Shown here piece by piece: positions 29,798-38,080 of a DNA stretch of 64,000 nucleotides. The notes under the pieces were generated by a model. It was not told the DNA's origin. It worked only from the letters and a program-made list of their open reading frames with translations, and searched no databases. The stretch's first letter is position 1, and each line of letters begins with the position of its first letter. Source of the stretch: Cupriavidus metallidurans CH34 (GTDB taxonomy: Bacteria > Pseudomonadota > Gammaproteobacteria > Burkholderiales > Burkholderiaceae); the NCBI RefSeq assembly GCF_000196015.1, contig NC_007973.1, positions 2,108,001 to 2,172,000 on the forward strand, read 5' to 3'. The translations under genes and the position numbers were made by a program.

Positions 29798-30181
29798 TCA
29801 GGCCAGCGCGCGGTACGACCAGATGCCGAACGCGGTCAGCAGGAGCGATCCACCCAGATGCATCGCGAGGTGGAGCATGGCCCAACGATAGTCACCGGCC
29901 ATCAGATTGGCGATGACTTCGCTCGAGAACGTCGAGAACGTGGTCAGGCCGCCAAGAAAACCCGTGACGGCCAGCAGGCGCCACTCAGGCGGCAAAGACG
30001 GGTGGGTTTCGAAGAACGCGACGGCCAGGCCGATCAGGTAGCCCCCGACCAGGTTCGATGCCAGCGTGCCATACGGCAGTGCCGGATTGATAGCGTTCCA
30101 CGTGACCGAGAAAAACCAGCGCAGCCAGGCGCCGACGGCGGCACCGACGCCGACCGCCACGAAACCCATCGGGCCCATCAT
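29798..30181 (-). CDS. crcB: Fluoride channel CrcB/Fluc
   Basis: A 127-residue four-helix protein that forms antiparallel dimers exporting fluoride. The family signatures GTLASNLVGGYLIG (helix 2) and GFLGGLTTFSTFSSE (broken helix 3, with the sodium and phenylalanine-track residues) are intact. It overlaps the end of moaE by four bases (ATGA), so it is the last gene of the molybdopterin operon. No fluoride riboswitch is adjacent; expression probably follows the operon. Confidence 0.92.
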   Translation of the reverse strand: MMGPMGFVAVGVGAAVGAWLRWFFSVTWNAINPALPYGTLASNLVGGYLIGLAVAFFETHPSLPPEWRLLAVTGFLGGLTTFSTFSSEVIANLMAGDYRWAMLHLAMHLGGSLLLTAFGIWSYRALA

Positions 30182-30669
30182 TCTTCCTTGTTATTGGCGG
30201 GATCCGCGTTGAACGATTCGATACCCCAGCGGCGCAGCGCGGCATCGTCCGAGACCCGCGCGTCGACCCAGCGCGCGCCTTCCGGCGTGTCTTCTTTCTT
30301 CCAGAACGGTGCCTCGGACTTCAGATAGTCCATGATGAACTCGCACGCCGCAAACGCGGCCCCACGGTGGGCCGAGGACACGGCAACCAGCACGATCTGG
30401 TCCAGCGGCTGCAGCAGGCCCACGCGATGCACGATGGTCACGCCAAGCAGCGGCCAGCGTTCGCGCGCCGCCGCCTCGATCGTCTCCAGCGCCTTCTCGG
30501 TCATGCCGGGATAGTGCTCGAGCTCCATCGTACTGACGCGCGTGCCTTCGCTGACATCGCGCACCGTTCCGATGAAGCTGGCCACCGCCCCAACGCCCGG
30601 ATTGCCGGCGCGCAGCGCCGCCACTTCCGCGCCGAGATCGAAATCCTCGTGCTGAACGCGCACCGCCAT
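30178..30669 (-). CDS. moaE: Molybdopterin synthase catalytic subunit MoaE
   Basis: A 163-residue large subunit that converts precursor Z to molybdopterin with MoaD. Conserved residues appear in VGAVASFIGTVRD, YPGMTEKALE, HRVGLL and the active-site lysine region LKSEAPFWKKE. It begins one base after moaD stops and overlaps crcB at its end, indicating translational coupling in the order moeA-moaD-moaE-crcB. Confidence 0.94.
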   Translation of the reverse strand: MAVRVQHEDFDLGAEVAALRAGNPGVGAVASFIGTVRDVSEGTRVSTMELEHYPGMTEKALETIEAAARERWPLLGVTIVHRVGLLQPLDQIVLVAVSSAHRGAAFAACEFIMDYLKSEAPFWKKEDTPEGARWVDARVSDDAALRRWGIESFNADPANNKEE

Positions 30670-30670
30670 C

Positions 30671-30928
30671 TCAGCCTCCGGTCACGGGAGGGAAAAAGGC
30701 CACCTCGCAGCCGTCGGCCAGCGGGGTGTCGGCACGTGCCACGGCGTGGTCCACGGCCATGCGCAGCGCGCGGCCATCGGCCAAAGCCTCGGTCCAGGCG
30801 CCGCCGCGTCCGCGCAGCCATGCGCGCAGGTCGCCAACCGTGCGAACCTCGGCGGGCACCTCGGCGCGTTCGGCGCCCTGCCCCACCTGTTCGCGCACGC
30901 TGGCGAAGTATCGGAGTTCTAGTTGCAT
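30671..30928 (-). CDS. moaD: Molybdopterin synthase sulfur carrier subunit MoaD
   Basis: An 85-residue ubiquitin-fold protein ending in the essential di-glycine (FFPPVTGG), which is thiocarboxylated and donates sulfur in molybdopterin synthesis. ATG 30928 gives the typical start MQLELRYFASVREQVG; a longer in-frame reading would overlap moeA. It lies two bases after the moeA stop codon and one base before moaE. Confidence 0.93.
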   Translation of the reverse strand: MQLELRYFASVREQVGQGAERAEVPAEVRTVGDLRAWLRGRGGAWTEALADGRALRMAVDHAVARADTPLADGCEVAFFPPVTGG

Positions 30929-30930
30929 GA

Positions 30931-32166
30931 TCAGGCCAGCAAACTGGCAAATGGAATGAACTGCACAACGTCGCCGCGCTGGATGGTCTGGTTCGGCGGA
31001 TTGTCGATCAGGCCATCGCCCCACACGGTGGACGTCAGCACGCCCGAGCTCTGGTTCGGAAACAAGTCGAGGCCGCCAGCATCGTTGATGCGCGCGCGCA
31101 GGAATTCGTTGCGGCGGTCGCCGCGCGGCAGATCGAAATCCGCACGCAGCGGCAGACGACGCGGCGTCACATCCGCGACGCCCTGCAGACGCAGGATGAA
31201 CGGGCGCACGAACAGCAGGAATGTGACGAAGCTCGACACGGGATTGCCCGGCAGGCCCAGGAAAAACGCGGGCAGCTCGGTGCCGTTGGCCACCTGCCCG
31301 AAGGCCAGCGGCTTGCCCGGCTTGATCGCAATCTGCCAGAGGTCCAGCCGACCTTCCGCCGTGACGGCCGGACGGATATGGTCTTCCTCGCCTACCGATA
31401 CGCCGCCCGACGTGATGATCAGGTCGTTGCCCTCGGCGGCGCGGCGCAACGTGTCGCGCGTGGCTGCCAGCGTGTCCGGGACGATACCGAAGTCAGTCAC
31501 TTCGCAGCCGAGGTTCTCCAGCAGACCGCGCAGCGTGAACCGGTTCGAGTTGTAGATCGCGCCGGGCTTGAGCGGCTCGCCGGGCATTGCCAGTTCGTCG
31601 CCGGTAAAGAACACGGCCACGCGCACGCGGCGGACCACGTCGAGCTTTGCCTGTCCCACCGACGCGGCCAGGCCCAGCGCTTGCGGCGACAGGCGCGTGC
31701 CGGCGGGCAGGATCTCGCTGCCGGCCTCGATATCCTCGCCGGCACGGCGAATCCACTCGCCCGATGCCGGTGCATGATTGACGATCACCGCGTCGCCATC
31801 GGCCTGGCACTGCTCCTGCATCACCACCGCATCGGCGCCAGGCGGAATCAGGCCGCCGGTGAAGATGCGCGCGGCGGTACCCGGGGCCAGTTCGGTACCC
31901 ACGTGGCCCGCCGGTATCCGTTGCGAGACTGGCAGCCGCGTGCCCGGCGCGGGCACATCGGCGGCACGCATCACATAGCCGTCCATCGACGTGTTATCGG
32001 CCGGCGGCACGCGCAACGCGCTGGTGACCCCGGCCGCCAGCACCCGGCCGTTGGCCTGCAGCGTATCGACGGTTTCGGAATCGGTGATCGGGCGAACGCC
32101 GGCCATCAGGGCATCGAGCGCCTGGGCCATCGTCAGCATCGGAGGGCGCGCAGCAGTCTGGGTCAT
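30931..32166 (-). CDS. moeA: Molybdopterin molybdotransferase MoeA
   Basis: A 411-residue enzyme that inserts molybdate into adenylylated molybdopterin. It has the N-terminal domains with PPADNTSMDGYVMRA, the MoCF/MogA-like domain (about 185-325) with ITSGGVSVGEEDHI and FFLGLPGNPVSSFVTF, and the C-terminal beta domain. It is the first gene of the molybdenum-cofactor operon with moaD, moaE and crcB. The 153 bases upstream contain GC-rich inverted sequence but no clear riboswitch. Confidence 0.94.
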   Translation of the reverse strand: MTQTAARPPMLTMAQALDALMAGVRPITDSETVDTLQANGRVLAAGVTSALRVPPADNTSMDGYVMRAADVPAPGTRLPVSQRIPAGHVGTELAPGTAARIFTGGLIPPGADAVVMQEQCQADGDAVIVNHAPASGEWIRRAGEDIEAGSEILPAGTRLSPQALGLAASVGQAKLDVVRRVRVAVFFTGDELAMPGEPLKPGAIYNSNRFTLRGLLENLGCEVTDFGIVPDTLAATRDTLRRAAEGNDLIITSGGVSVGEEDHIRPAVTAEGRLDLWQIAIKPGKPLAFGQVANGTELPAFFLGLPGNPVSSFVTFLLFVRPFILRLQGVADVTPRRLPLRADFDLPRGDRRNEFLRARINDAGGLDLFPNQSSGVLTSTVWGDGLIDNPPNQTIQRGDVVQFIPFASLLA

Positions 32167-32295
32167 GGGATGCGTGTGGGATTCAGGTTGGCTCCAAATG
32201 AAACAGCCCCCGGGCCGGGAAGCCTGGGGGCCGTGGCAGCGGAGCCCGGCAAACCCGATTGTAGCGAGTTGGCGCCGGACCGGCCGATCCTGCTG

Positions 32296-32324
32296 TGATA
32301 AGGGCTATTCGCCCTTCGATCACA
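32296..32324. terminator. Hairpin at the end of thrC
   Basis: GTGATaAGGGC and GCCCTtcGATCAC can pair around TATTC, overlapping the thrC stop codon. There is no T-run, so termination is uncertain. Confidence 0.4.
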
Positions 32325-33765
32325 AACCGGTGTGCTGGGCGATATACGCCTTCACGCTGTCCGCGTCGGCCGGCATCACCTCGAAGCGTTGCGGCAGCTT
32401 CTCGATACCGTCGAACGCAGCCGGACGTTCCGGCTCATGGCCCAAAGCCTCGTGGATTGTGTCGGCGAACTTGGCCGGCAGCGCGGTTTCCAGCACCACC
32501 ATCGGCACGCCCGGCTGCAGGTACTCGCGCGCCACCTTCACGCCATCGGCGGTATGGGTGTCGATCGTCACGCCATAGCGCTGGTTCACGTCGCGGATCG
32601 TCGCCAGACGGTCCTGGTGCGAGCTGCGGCCGGAAACAAAGCCAAACTGGCCGATGCGCGCGAATTCCGGCGTGCCCGCCAGATCGAAGCCACCCTTGGT
32701 GTCGACGTCGCTGAACAGCGCCACCAGCTTGTCGGCGTCCTGGCCCAGCAGATCGAACACGAAACGCTCGAAGTTCGATGCCTTCGAGATGTCCATGCTC
32801 GGGCTCGACGTGTGGTACGTCTGGGCCGAGGTCCGCACGCGATACGTGCCGGTGCGGAAGAACTCGTCCAGCACGTCGTTCTCGTTGGTGGCCACCACGA
32901 GCTTGTCGATCGGCAGGCCCATCATGCGCGCGATGTGGCCGGCGCAGACGTTGCCGAAGTTGCCCGACGGCACGCAGAACGACACCTTCTGTCCCGGACC
33001 GCTGGTCGCCAGCAGCCAGCCCTTGAAGTAGTAGACCACCTGGGCGACCACGCGGGCCCAGTTGATCGAGTTGACCGTGCCAATGCGCTGGCGCGCCTTG
33101 AACGCATGATCGTTCGAGACGGCCTTGACGATGTCCTGAGCGTCGTCGAACACACCTTCGATCGCGATATTGAAGATGTTCGGGTCCTGCAGGCTGAACA
33201 TCTGGGCGGTCTGGAACGCGCTCATCTTGCGGTGCGGGCTCAGCATGAACACGCGAATGCCTTCCTTGCCGCGCATCGCGTACTCGGCCGCGCTACCGGT
33301 ATCGCCGGAAGTCGCGCCAAGGATGTTCAGCTTCAGACCCGCGCGCTTGAGCGCGTACTCGAACAGGTTGCCCAGCAACTGCATCGCCATGTCCTTGAAG
33401 GCCAGCGTCGGGCCGTTGGACAGGCCCAGCAGTTGCAGCTTCGTGCCGCCCTCTTCGCCCAGTGTACGCAACGGCGTAATGTCGGCAGTGTTGTCGCCGG
33501 CTCGCGCGTTGCAGTACACGTCAGCCGTGTAGGTCTTGCGCGTCAGCGCGCGCAGGTCCTCGGCGGGGATGTCGTCACAGAAGCGCGACAGCACCTCGAA
33601 CGCCAGGTCGGCGTACGGGAGCTTGCGCCAGGCTTCGAGTTCCTCGGCCGTGATCTGCGGGTACTGCTTGGGCAGATACAAGCCGCCATCGGGCGCCAGG
33701 CCACCGAGCAGGATCTCGGAGAACGATTGCGGCACGTCATGGCCGCGCGTCGACTGGTAATTCAT
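32320..33765 (-). CDS. thrC: Threonine synthase
   Basis: A 481-residue PLP enzyme converting O-phosphohomoserine to threonine. The PLP lysine lies in GPTLAFKDMAMQLLGN, and GATSGDTGSAAEYAM and PSGNFGNVCAGH form the phosphate-binding and substrate regions. It begins 28 bases after hom, so the two are co-transcribed; together they form the threonine branch from aspartate semialdehyde, lacking only thrB nearby. Confidence 0.95.
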   Translation of the reverse strand: MNYQSTRGHDVPQSFSEILLGGLAPDGGLYLPKQYPQITAEELEAWRKLPYADLAFEVLSRFCDDIPAEDLRALTRKTYTADVYCNARAGDNTADITPLRTLGEEGGTKLQLLGLSNGPTLAFKDMAMQLLGNLFEYALKRAGLKLNILGATSGDTGSAAEYAMRGKEGIRVFMLSPHRKMSAFQTAQMFSLQDPNIFNIAIEGVFDDAQDIVKAVSNDHAFKARQRIGTVNSINWARVVAQVVYYFKGWLLATSGPGQKVSFCVPSGNFGNVCAGHIARMMGLPIDKLVVATNENDVLDEFFRTGTYRVRTSAQTYHTSSPSMDISKASNFERFVFDLLGQDADKLVALFSDVDTKGGFDLAGTPEFARIGQFGFVSGRSSHQDRLATIRDVNQRYGVTIDTHTADGVKVAREYLQPGVPMVVLETALPAKFADTIHEALGHEPERPAAFDGIEKLPQRFEVMPADADSVKAYIAQHTGL

Positions 33766-33793
33766 GAGGCGAGTCAGGTCCGTCTGTCAGCTA

Positions 33794-35104
33794 TCAGTTC
33801 AGTTCTTCCATGCGCAGGCGCGTGACCGGCGACAGCACGGTCTGGAGCGCTTCGATGCTGCGAATCGCGGCATTGACGTGCTTCTCGCGCGTCAGGTGCG
33901 TCAGGATGATGATGTCGGTCTGCGGCTCGCCTTCGCGCGATTCCTTCTGCAGCATCGCGTCGATGCTGATGCCGGCTTCCGCCAGGATGCGCGTGATCTC
34001 TGCCAGCACGCCAGTTTCGTCCGACACACGCATACGCAGGTAGTACGAGCTAGTGACTTCGTCGATCGGCAGCACGGGCACGTTCGACAGCTCGTCCGGC
34101 TGGAATGCCAGGTGCGGTACGCGGTGGTTCGGATCGGCGGTGTGCAGGCGGGTCACGTCGACCAGATCGGCAATCACGGCCGAGGCGGTCGGCTCGGCGC
34201 CGGCGCCCTTGCCGTAGTACAGAGTGGCGCCCACGGCATCGCCCTGCACCAGCACGGCGTTCATCGCGCCTTCCACGTTGGCGATCAGGCGCGAGGCCGG
34301 CACCAGCGTCGGGTGCACGCGCAGTTCCACGCCTTCCTCGCGGCGGCGGGTGATGCCGAGCAGCTTGATGCGATAACCCAGTTCCTCGGCGTATTTGATA
34401 TCGATGGCCGACAGCTTGGTGATGCCTTCCACGTGGGCGCGGTCGAACTGCACCGGCATACCGAATGCGATCGCGCTCATCAGCGTGACCTTGTGCGCGG
34501 CGTCGACGCCTTCGATGTCGAAGGTCGGATCGGCCTCGGCATAGCCCAGTTGCTGCGCTTCCTTGAGCACGGTATCGAAATCCAGACCCTTGTCGCGCAT
34601 CTCGGACAGGATGAAGTTCGTCGTGCCGTTGATGATGCCGGCGATCCACTGGATGCGGTTCGCGGTCAGGCCTTCGCGCAGCGCCTTGATGATGGGGATG
34701 CCACCCGCCACTGCCGCCTCGAAGGCGACGATCACGCCCTTCTTGCGCGCGGCCTCGAAAATCTCGTTGCCATGCACGGCCAGCAGCGCCTTGTTGGCGG
34801 TGACCACGTGCTTGCCATTCTCGATCGCCTTGAGCACCAACTCGCGGGCGATGCCATAGCCGCCGATCAGCTCGATGACGATGTCGATGTCCGGACGCGT
34901 CACCACGTCGTTCGCATCGCTGACGACGTCCACCGTCCCACCGGTCAGCTCGCGGGCGCGCTCGGTGTTCAGGTCAGCCACCACCGCAATCTCGATGCCG
35001 CGGCCTGCACGGCGACGAATTTCCTCCTGATTGCGCTTGAGCACGTTGAACGTGCCGCTACCGACGGTACCGATGCCGAGAAGGCCGACTTTGATGGGAT
35101 TCAT
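33794..35104 (-). CDS. hom: Homoserine dehydrogenase
   Basis: A 436-residue enzyme with N-terminal NAD(P) domain (KVGLLGIGTVGSGTFNVL), catalytic domain (GIINGTTNFILSEM, and DIEGVDAAHKV with the key lysine) and a C-terminal ACT domain (SYYLRMRVSDETGVLAEITR), through which threonine usually inhibits. Not fused to aspartokinase. It is the middle gene of alaA-hom-thrC. Confidence 0.95.
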   Translation of the reverse strand: MNPIKVGLLGIGTVGSGTFNVLKRNQEEIRRRAGRGIEIAVVADLNTERARELTGGTVDVVSDANDVVTRPDIDIVIELIGGYGIARELVLKAIENGKHVVTANKALLAVHGNEIFEAARKKGVIVAFEAAVAGGIPIIKALREGLTANRIQWIAGIINGTTNFILSEMRDKGLDFDTVLKEAQQLGYAEADPTFDIEGVDAAHKVTLMSAIAFGMPVQFDRAHVEGITKLSAIDIKYAEELGYRIKLLGITRRREEGVELRVHPTLVPASRLIANVEGAMNAVLVQGDAVGATLYYGKGAGAEPTASAVIADLVDVTRLHTADPNHRVPHLAFQPDELSNVPVLPIDEVTSSYYLRMRVSDETGVLAEITRILAEAGISIDAMLQKESREGEPQTDIIILTHLTREKHVNAAIRSIEALQTVLSPVTRLRMEELN

Positions 35105-35154
35105 GAACGTCTGACTCTGGTTTGCTTGATTCTGAAATAGGGGCGTCCGGTGGC

Positions 35155-36384
35155 TCAGGCCGTACCGTGACGTTTGCGATAGCTTTCAAGGAAGCGGCCG
35201 ACGCGGGTGATGGCCTCACGCAGGTCTTCCTCGTGTGGCAGGAACACAATCCGGAAATGGTCCGGCGCGCCCCAGTTGAAGCCGGTACCCTGCACCAGCA
35301 GCACCTTCGATTCCTGCAGCAGTTCGTAAATGAACTCCTGATCGTCCTGGATCGGGTACATGGACAGGTCGAGCTTCGGGAACAGGTACAGCGCAGCCTT
35401 GGGCTTGACGCACGTAACGCCCGGAATCTTGGTAATCAGCTCGTAGGCCAGATCGCGCTGGCGGCGCAGGCGGCCGCCTTCGGTCACGAGGTCATTGATG
35501 CTCTGATACCCGCCCAGCGCCGTCTGGATCGCCCATTGGCCCGGCACATTGGCGCACAGGCGCATCGACGAGAGCATGTTCAGCCCTTCGATGTAGTCGA
35601 GCGCGGGACGCTTGTCGCCCGACACCACCATCCAGCCCGCGCGGTAGCCGCACGAACGGTAGTTCTTCGACAGGCCGTTGAAGGTCACGGTCAGGACGTC
35701 CGTGGACAGCGAGCCGATCGACGTATGCGTATTGCCGTCGTACAGGACCTTGTCGTAGATCTCGTCGGCGAAGATGATCAGGCCGTGCTCGCGCGCGATG
35801 GCCACGATCTCCTTCAGCAGTTCGTCCGAATACAGCGCCCCGGTGGGGTTGTTCGGGTTGATGATGACGATGCCGCGCGTGTTCGGGGTGATCTTGCGGC
35901 GGATATCATCGAGGTCCGGCATCCACTCGTTGGCCTCGTCGCACACATAGTGCACCGGCGTGCCGCCGGACAAGCTCACCGCGGCCGTCCACAACGGGTA
36001 GTCAGGCGCCGGCACCAGCATTTCGTCGCCACTGTTGAGCAGCGCATTCATCGCCATCACGATCAGCTCGGACGCGCCGTTGCCCACATAGATGTCATCC
36101 AGCCCCACGCCCTGGATCTTCTTTTCCTGGGTGTAGTGCATGATCGCCTTGCGCGCGGCGAAGATGCCCTTGGAATCCGAGTAACCCGCCGAATTGGGCA
36201 GGTTGCGCATCATGTCCTGCTGGATCTCCTCCGGCGCGTCGAAGCCGAACACCGCCAGGTTGCCGATGTTCAGCTTGATGATCTTGTGCCCCTCTTCCTC
36301 CATTTGCTTGGCCTTTTCCAGCACCGGGCCGCGGATGTCATAGCAAACGTTCTGGAGCTTGTGCGATTTCTGGATGGGTTTCAC
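35155..36384 (-). CDS. alaA: Alanine/valine-type aminotransferase AlaA-like
   Basis: A 409-residue class-I PLP aminotransferase. The PLP lysine is in FNGLSKNYRSCGYRAGW, with NPNNPTGALYS and DEIYDKVLYD also conserved. It matches glutamate-pyruvate transaminases of the AlaA type by its start (KPIQKSHKLQNVCYDIRGPV) and length. GTG 36384 is chosen for that reason; earlier codons do not look like protein. It heads an operon with hom and thrC, 50 bases before hom, which ties pyruvate/alanine and threonine synthesis to one transcript. The 307 bases to the divergent gene at 36692 hold an AT-rich patch suitable for promoters but no gene. Confidence 0.88.
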   Translation of the reverse strand: MKPIQKSHKLQNVCYDIRGPVLEKAKQMEEEGHKIIKLNIGNLAVFGFDAPEEIQQDMMRNLPNSAGYSDSKGIFAARKAIMHYTQEKKIQGVGLDDIYVGNGASELIVMAMNALLNSGDEMLVPAPDYPLWTAAVSLSGGTPVHYVCDEANEWMPDLDDIRRKITPNTRGIVIINPNNPTGALYSDELLKEIVAIAREHGLIIFADEIYDKVLYDGNTHTSIGSLSTDVLTVTFNGLSKNYRSCGYRAGWMVVSGDKRPALDYIEGLNMLSSMRLCANVPGQWAIQTALGGYQSINDLVTEGGRLRRQRDLAYELITKIPGVTCVKPKAALYLFPKLDLSMYPIQDDQEFIYELLQESKVLLVQGTGFNWGAPDHFRIVFLPHEEDLREAITRVGRFLESYRKRHGTA

Positions 36385-36691
36385 GGCGGTGTTGGCGATG
36401 TCAGGGCAAGCTGCCGGTCTCTGGCGGCAGCGGAATCTGGGAATCTCTGGATTGTCCTGCGCGTCTGGCGGCGCGTCCGCAATGAGGCTCGCGAGGCGTG
36501 GCAGACCTGGAGGCAAAAGCTATAAGATATCGGATTATGACAGACTTCGGCACGGATTCTTGCATTGCGGCGAGCGTTTTGCCCTCCCGCGCGCACGATC
36601 CTGCCACCAACCCGTCGCCAGTCTCCTGCTACGGCCACCCTTCTGCACCGGGTGGCTCGCCGGACACATCCCGACGGCATGAGGCCCCCAC

Positions 36692-37072
36692 TTGAAACTC
36701 CACGCCGACCAACCTCAAAGCCTCAATACCGTGACCGGCTACGGTCCCGGCTATATAGAAATCAATGCGATCCGGCACGAAACGGCGGTGCTCGTGATGC
36801 CCGAAGGCAACGTCGAGCCATGGCCGGTCAGCCGTTTCGAAGACCTGGAACCCGCCCATTTCGAAGCCTTACTGAAAAAATCGCCCGAAGTCGTGCTGCT
36901 AGGCACCGGCAGCACGCTGCGCTTTCCCCACCCGCGCCTGACCGCCGCCCTCTCCCGCCTGCATATCGGCGTGGATGCAATGGACTTGCAGGCCGCATGC
37001 CGCACCTACAATATCCTCATGGCCGAGGGCCGCAAGGTTGCGGCGGTGCTGCTGGTGGAGCCGGCTGCCTGA
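36692..37072 (+). CDS. Mth938/NDUFAF3-like domain protein
   Basis: A 126-residue protein of the Mth938 (DUF498) family. The fold motifs are VLVMPEGNVEPWPV, PEVVLLGTGSTLRFP and the closing IGVDAMDLQAACRTYNIL. Family members are small alpha/beta proteins; the human relative NDUFAF3 helps assemble respiratory complex I, but the bacterial role is unclear. The start is TTG 36692 with GAGG seven bases before it. It diverges from alaA. Confidence 0.8.
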   Translation: MKLHADQPQSLNTVTGYGPGYIEINAIRHETAVLVMPEGNVEPWPVSRFEDLEPAHFEALLKKSPEVVLLGTGSTLRFPHPRLTAALSRLHIGVDAMDLQAACRTYNILMAEGRKVAAVLLVEPAA

Positions 37073-37272
37073 CTTGCCGGAGCTCGGCATCGGGCAACCT
37101 GATGTGCCAGCGCGTACCGCCGGGGCCGGGATTCCCGCCGGGTTCGGTTTACGCCACGCTTGAAGTCCGTAGAACTGCCCCAATCTGCACTCGCCATGGC
37201 CGCAAAGCCCGAGGCCGACATCGGGCTGCCGCCGTCACCGATGATGCACGCCATCCCAGGAGAGCCACCAGC

Positions 37273-37734
37273 ATGACCGTCAGTCTCAACAAGGCCATTC
37301 CCGACTTCCAGGCCCCCGCCACCGGTGGGGACTTCCGTCTTGCCGACCAGCGCGGCAAGACCACCGTGCTGTACTTCTACCCGAAGGACAACACGCCGGG
37401 TTGCACCACGGAGGCGATGAACTTCCGCGATCAGTACGACGATTTCGAGAAGGCTGGCGCCGCGGTTTACGGCATCTCTCGCGACAGCATGAAGTCGCAC
37501 GAGAACTTCAAGGCCAAGCTGGAGTTGCCGTTCGAACTGATCTCGGACGCCGACGAGGCGATCTGCCAGCTCTTCGATGTCATCAAGATGAAAAAGATGT
37601 ATGGCAAGGACGTGCGCGGCATCGAGCGCAGCACGTTCATCCTTGATGCCAAGGGTGTCCTGCGCCACGAAATGCGCGGCATCAAGGTGCCGAATCACGT
37701 GGACGAAGTGCTGGAGATCGTCAAGGGGATGTGA
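37273..37734 (+). CDS. bcp: Bcp/PrxQ-type peroxiredoxin
   Basis: A 153-residue thiol peroxidase. The peroxidatic cysteine is C44 in KDNTPGCTTEAMNFRD. The position five residues later, a resolving cysteine in E. coli Bcp, is methionine here; the only other cysteine is C98 in DEAICQLFD. It is therefore either a one-Cys enzyme or resolves through C98. AGGAG precedes ATG 37273. A longer in-frame reading upstream is not protein-like. A strong terminator follows. Confidence 0.92.
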   Translation: MTVSLNKAIPDFQAPATGGDFRLADQRGKTTVLYFYPKDNTPGCTTEAMNFRDQYDDFEKAGAAVYGISRDSMKSHENFKAKLELPFELISDADEAICQLFDVIKMKKMYGKDVRGIERSTFILDAKGVLRHEMRGIKVPNHVDEVLEIVKGM

Positions 37735-37930
37735 CCGGAGACATCCTCGCGACAGCGATGCAACAGTGACGCAACGATGCGTTTTCGCCTGATTGCCAAA
37801 CCGGAATCGTTCGGGTAGATTGGGTCGTAATGCGTTCAGATCCCAGTTGCCACGCTGCCGTATCGGTCCAGCCCAGCAGGCTCAGTCCCCGGGCTGGTAG
37901 CGGACCTGCCGCGTCGCGGGTCCGCAAGCA

Positions 37931-37968
37931 AGCCGCCATCCCTGTCCACCAGGTCTGGCGGCTTTTTT
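37931..37968 (+). terminator. Terminator after bcp
   Basis: AGCCGCCA/TGGCGGCT with an inner CCTG/CAGG pair, then six T residues, about 200 bases after bcp. The remainder of 37735-38080 has no gene. Confidence 0.85.
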
Positions 37969-38080
37969 GTTTGTCCACACCCTCAACCTCACTCTACGGT
38001 TTTCCGGTTTTCTGCCGTTCGTTGGCGTTGATGCGCCAGCCATTCCGCCCCCGTCTGTTCCCCTGAAAGGAAAGCCAAGC

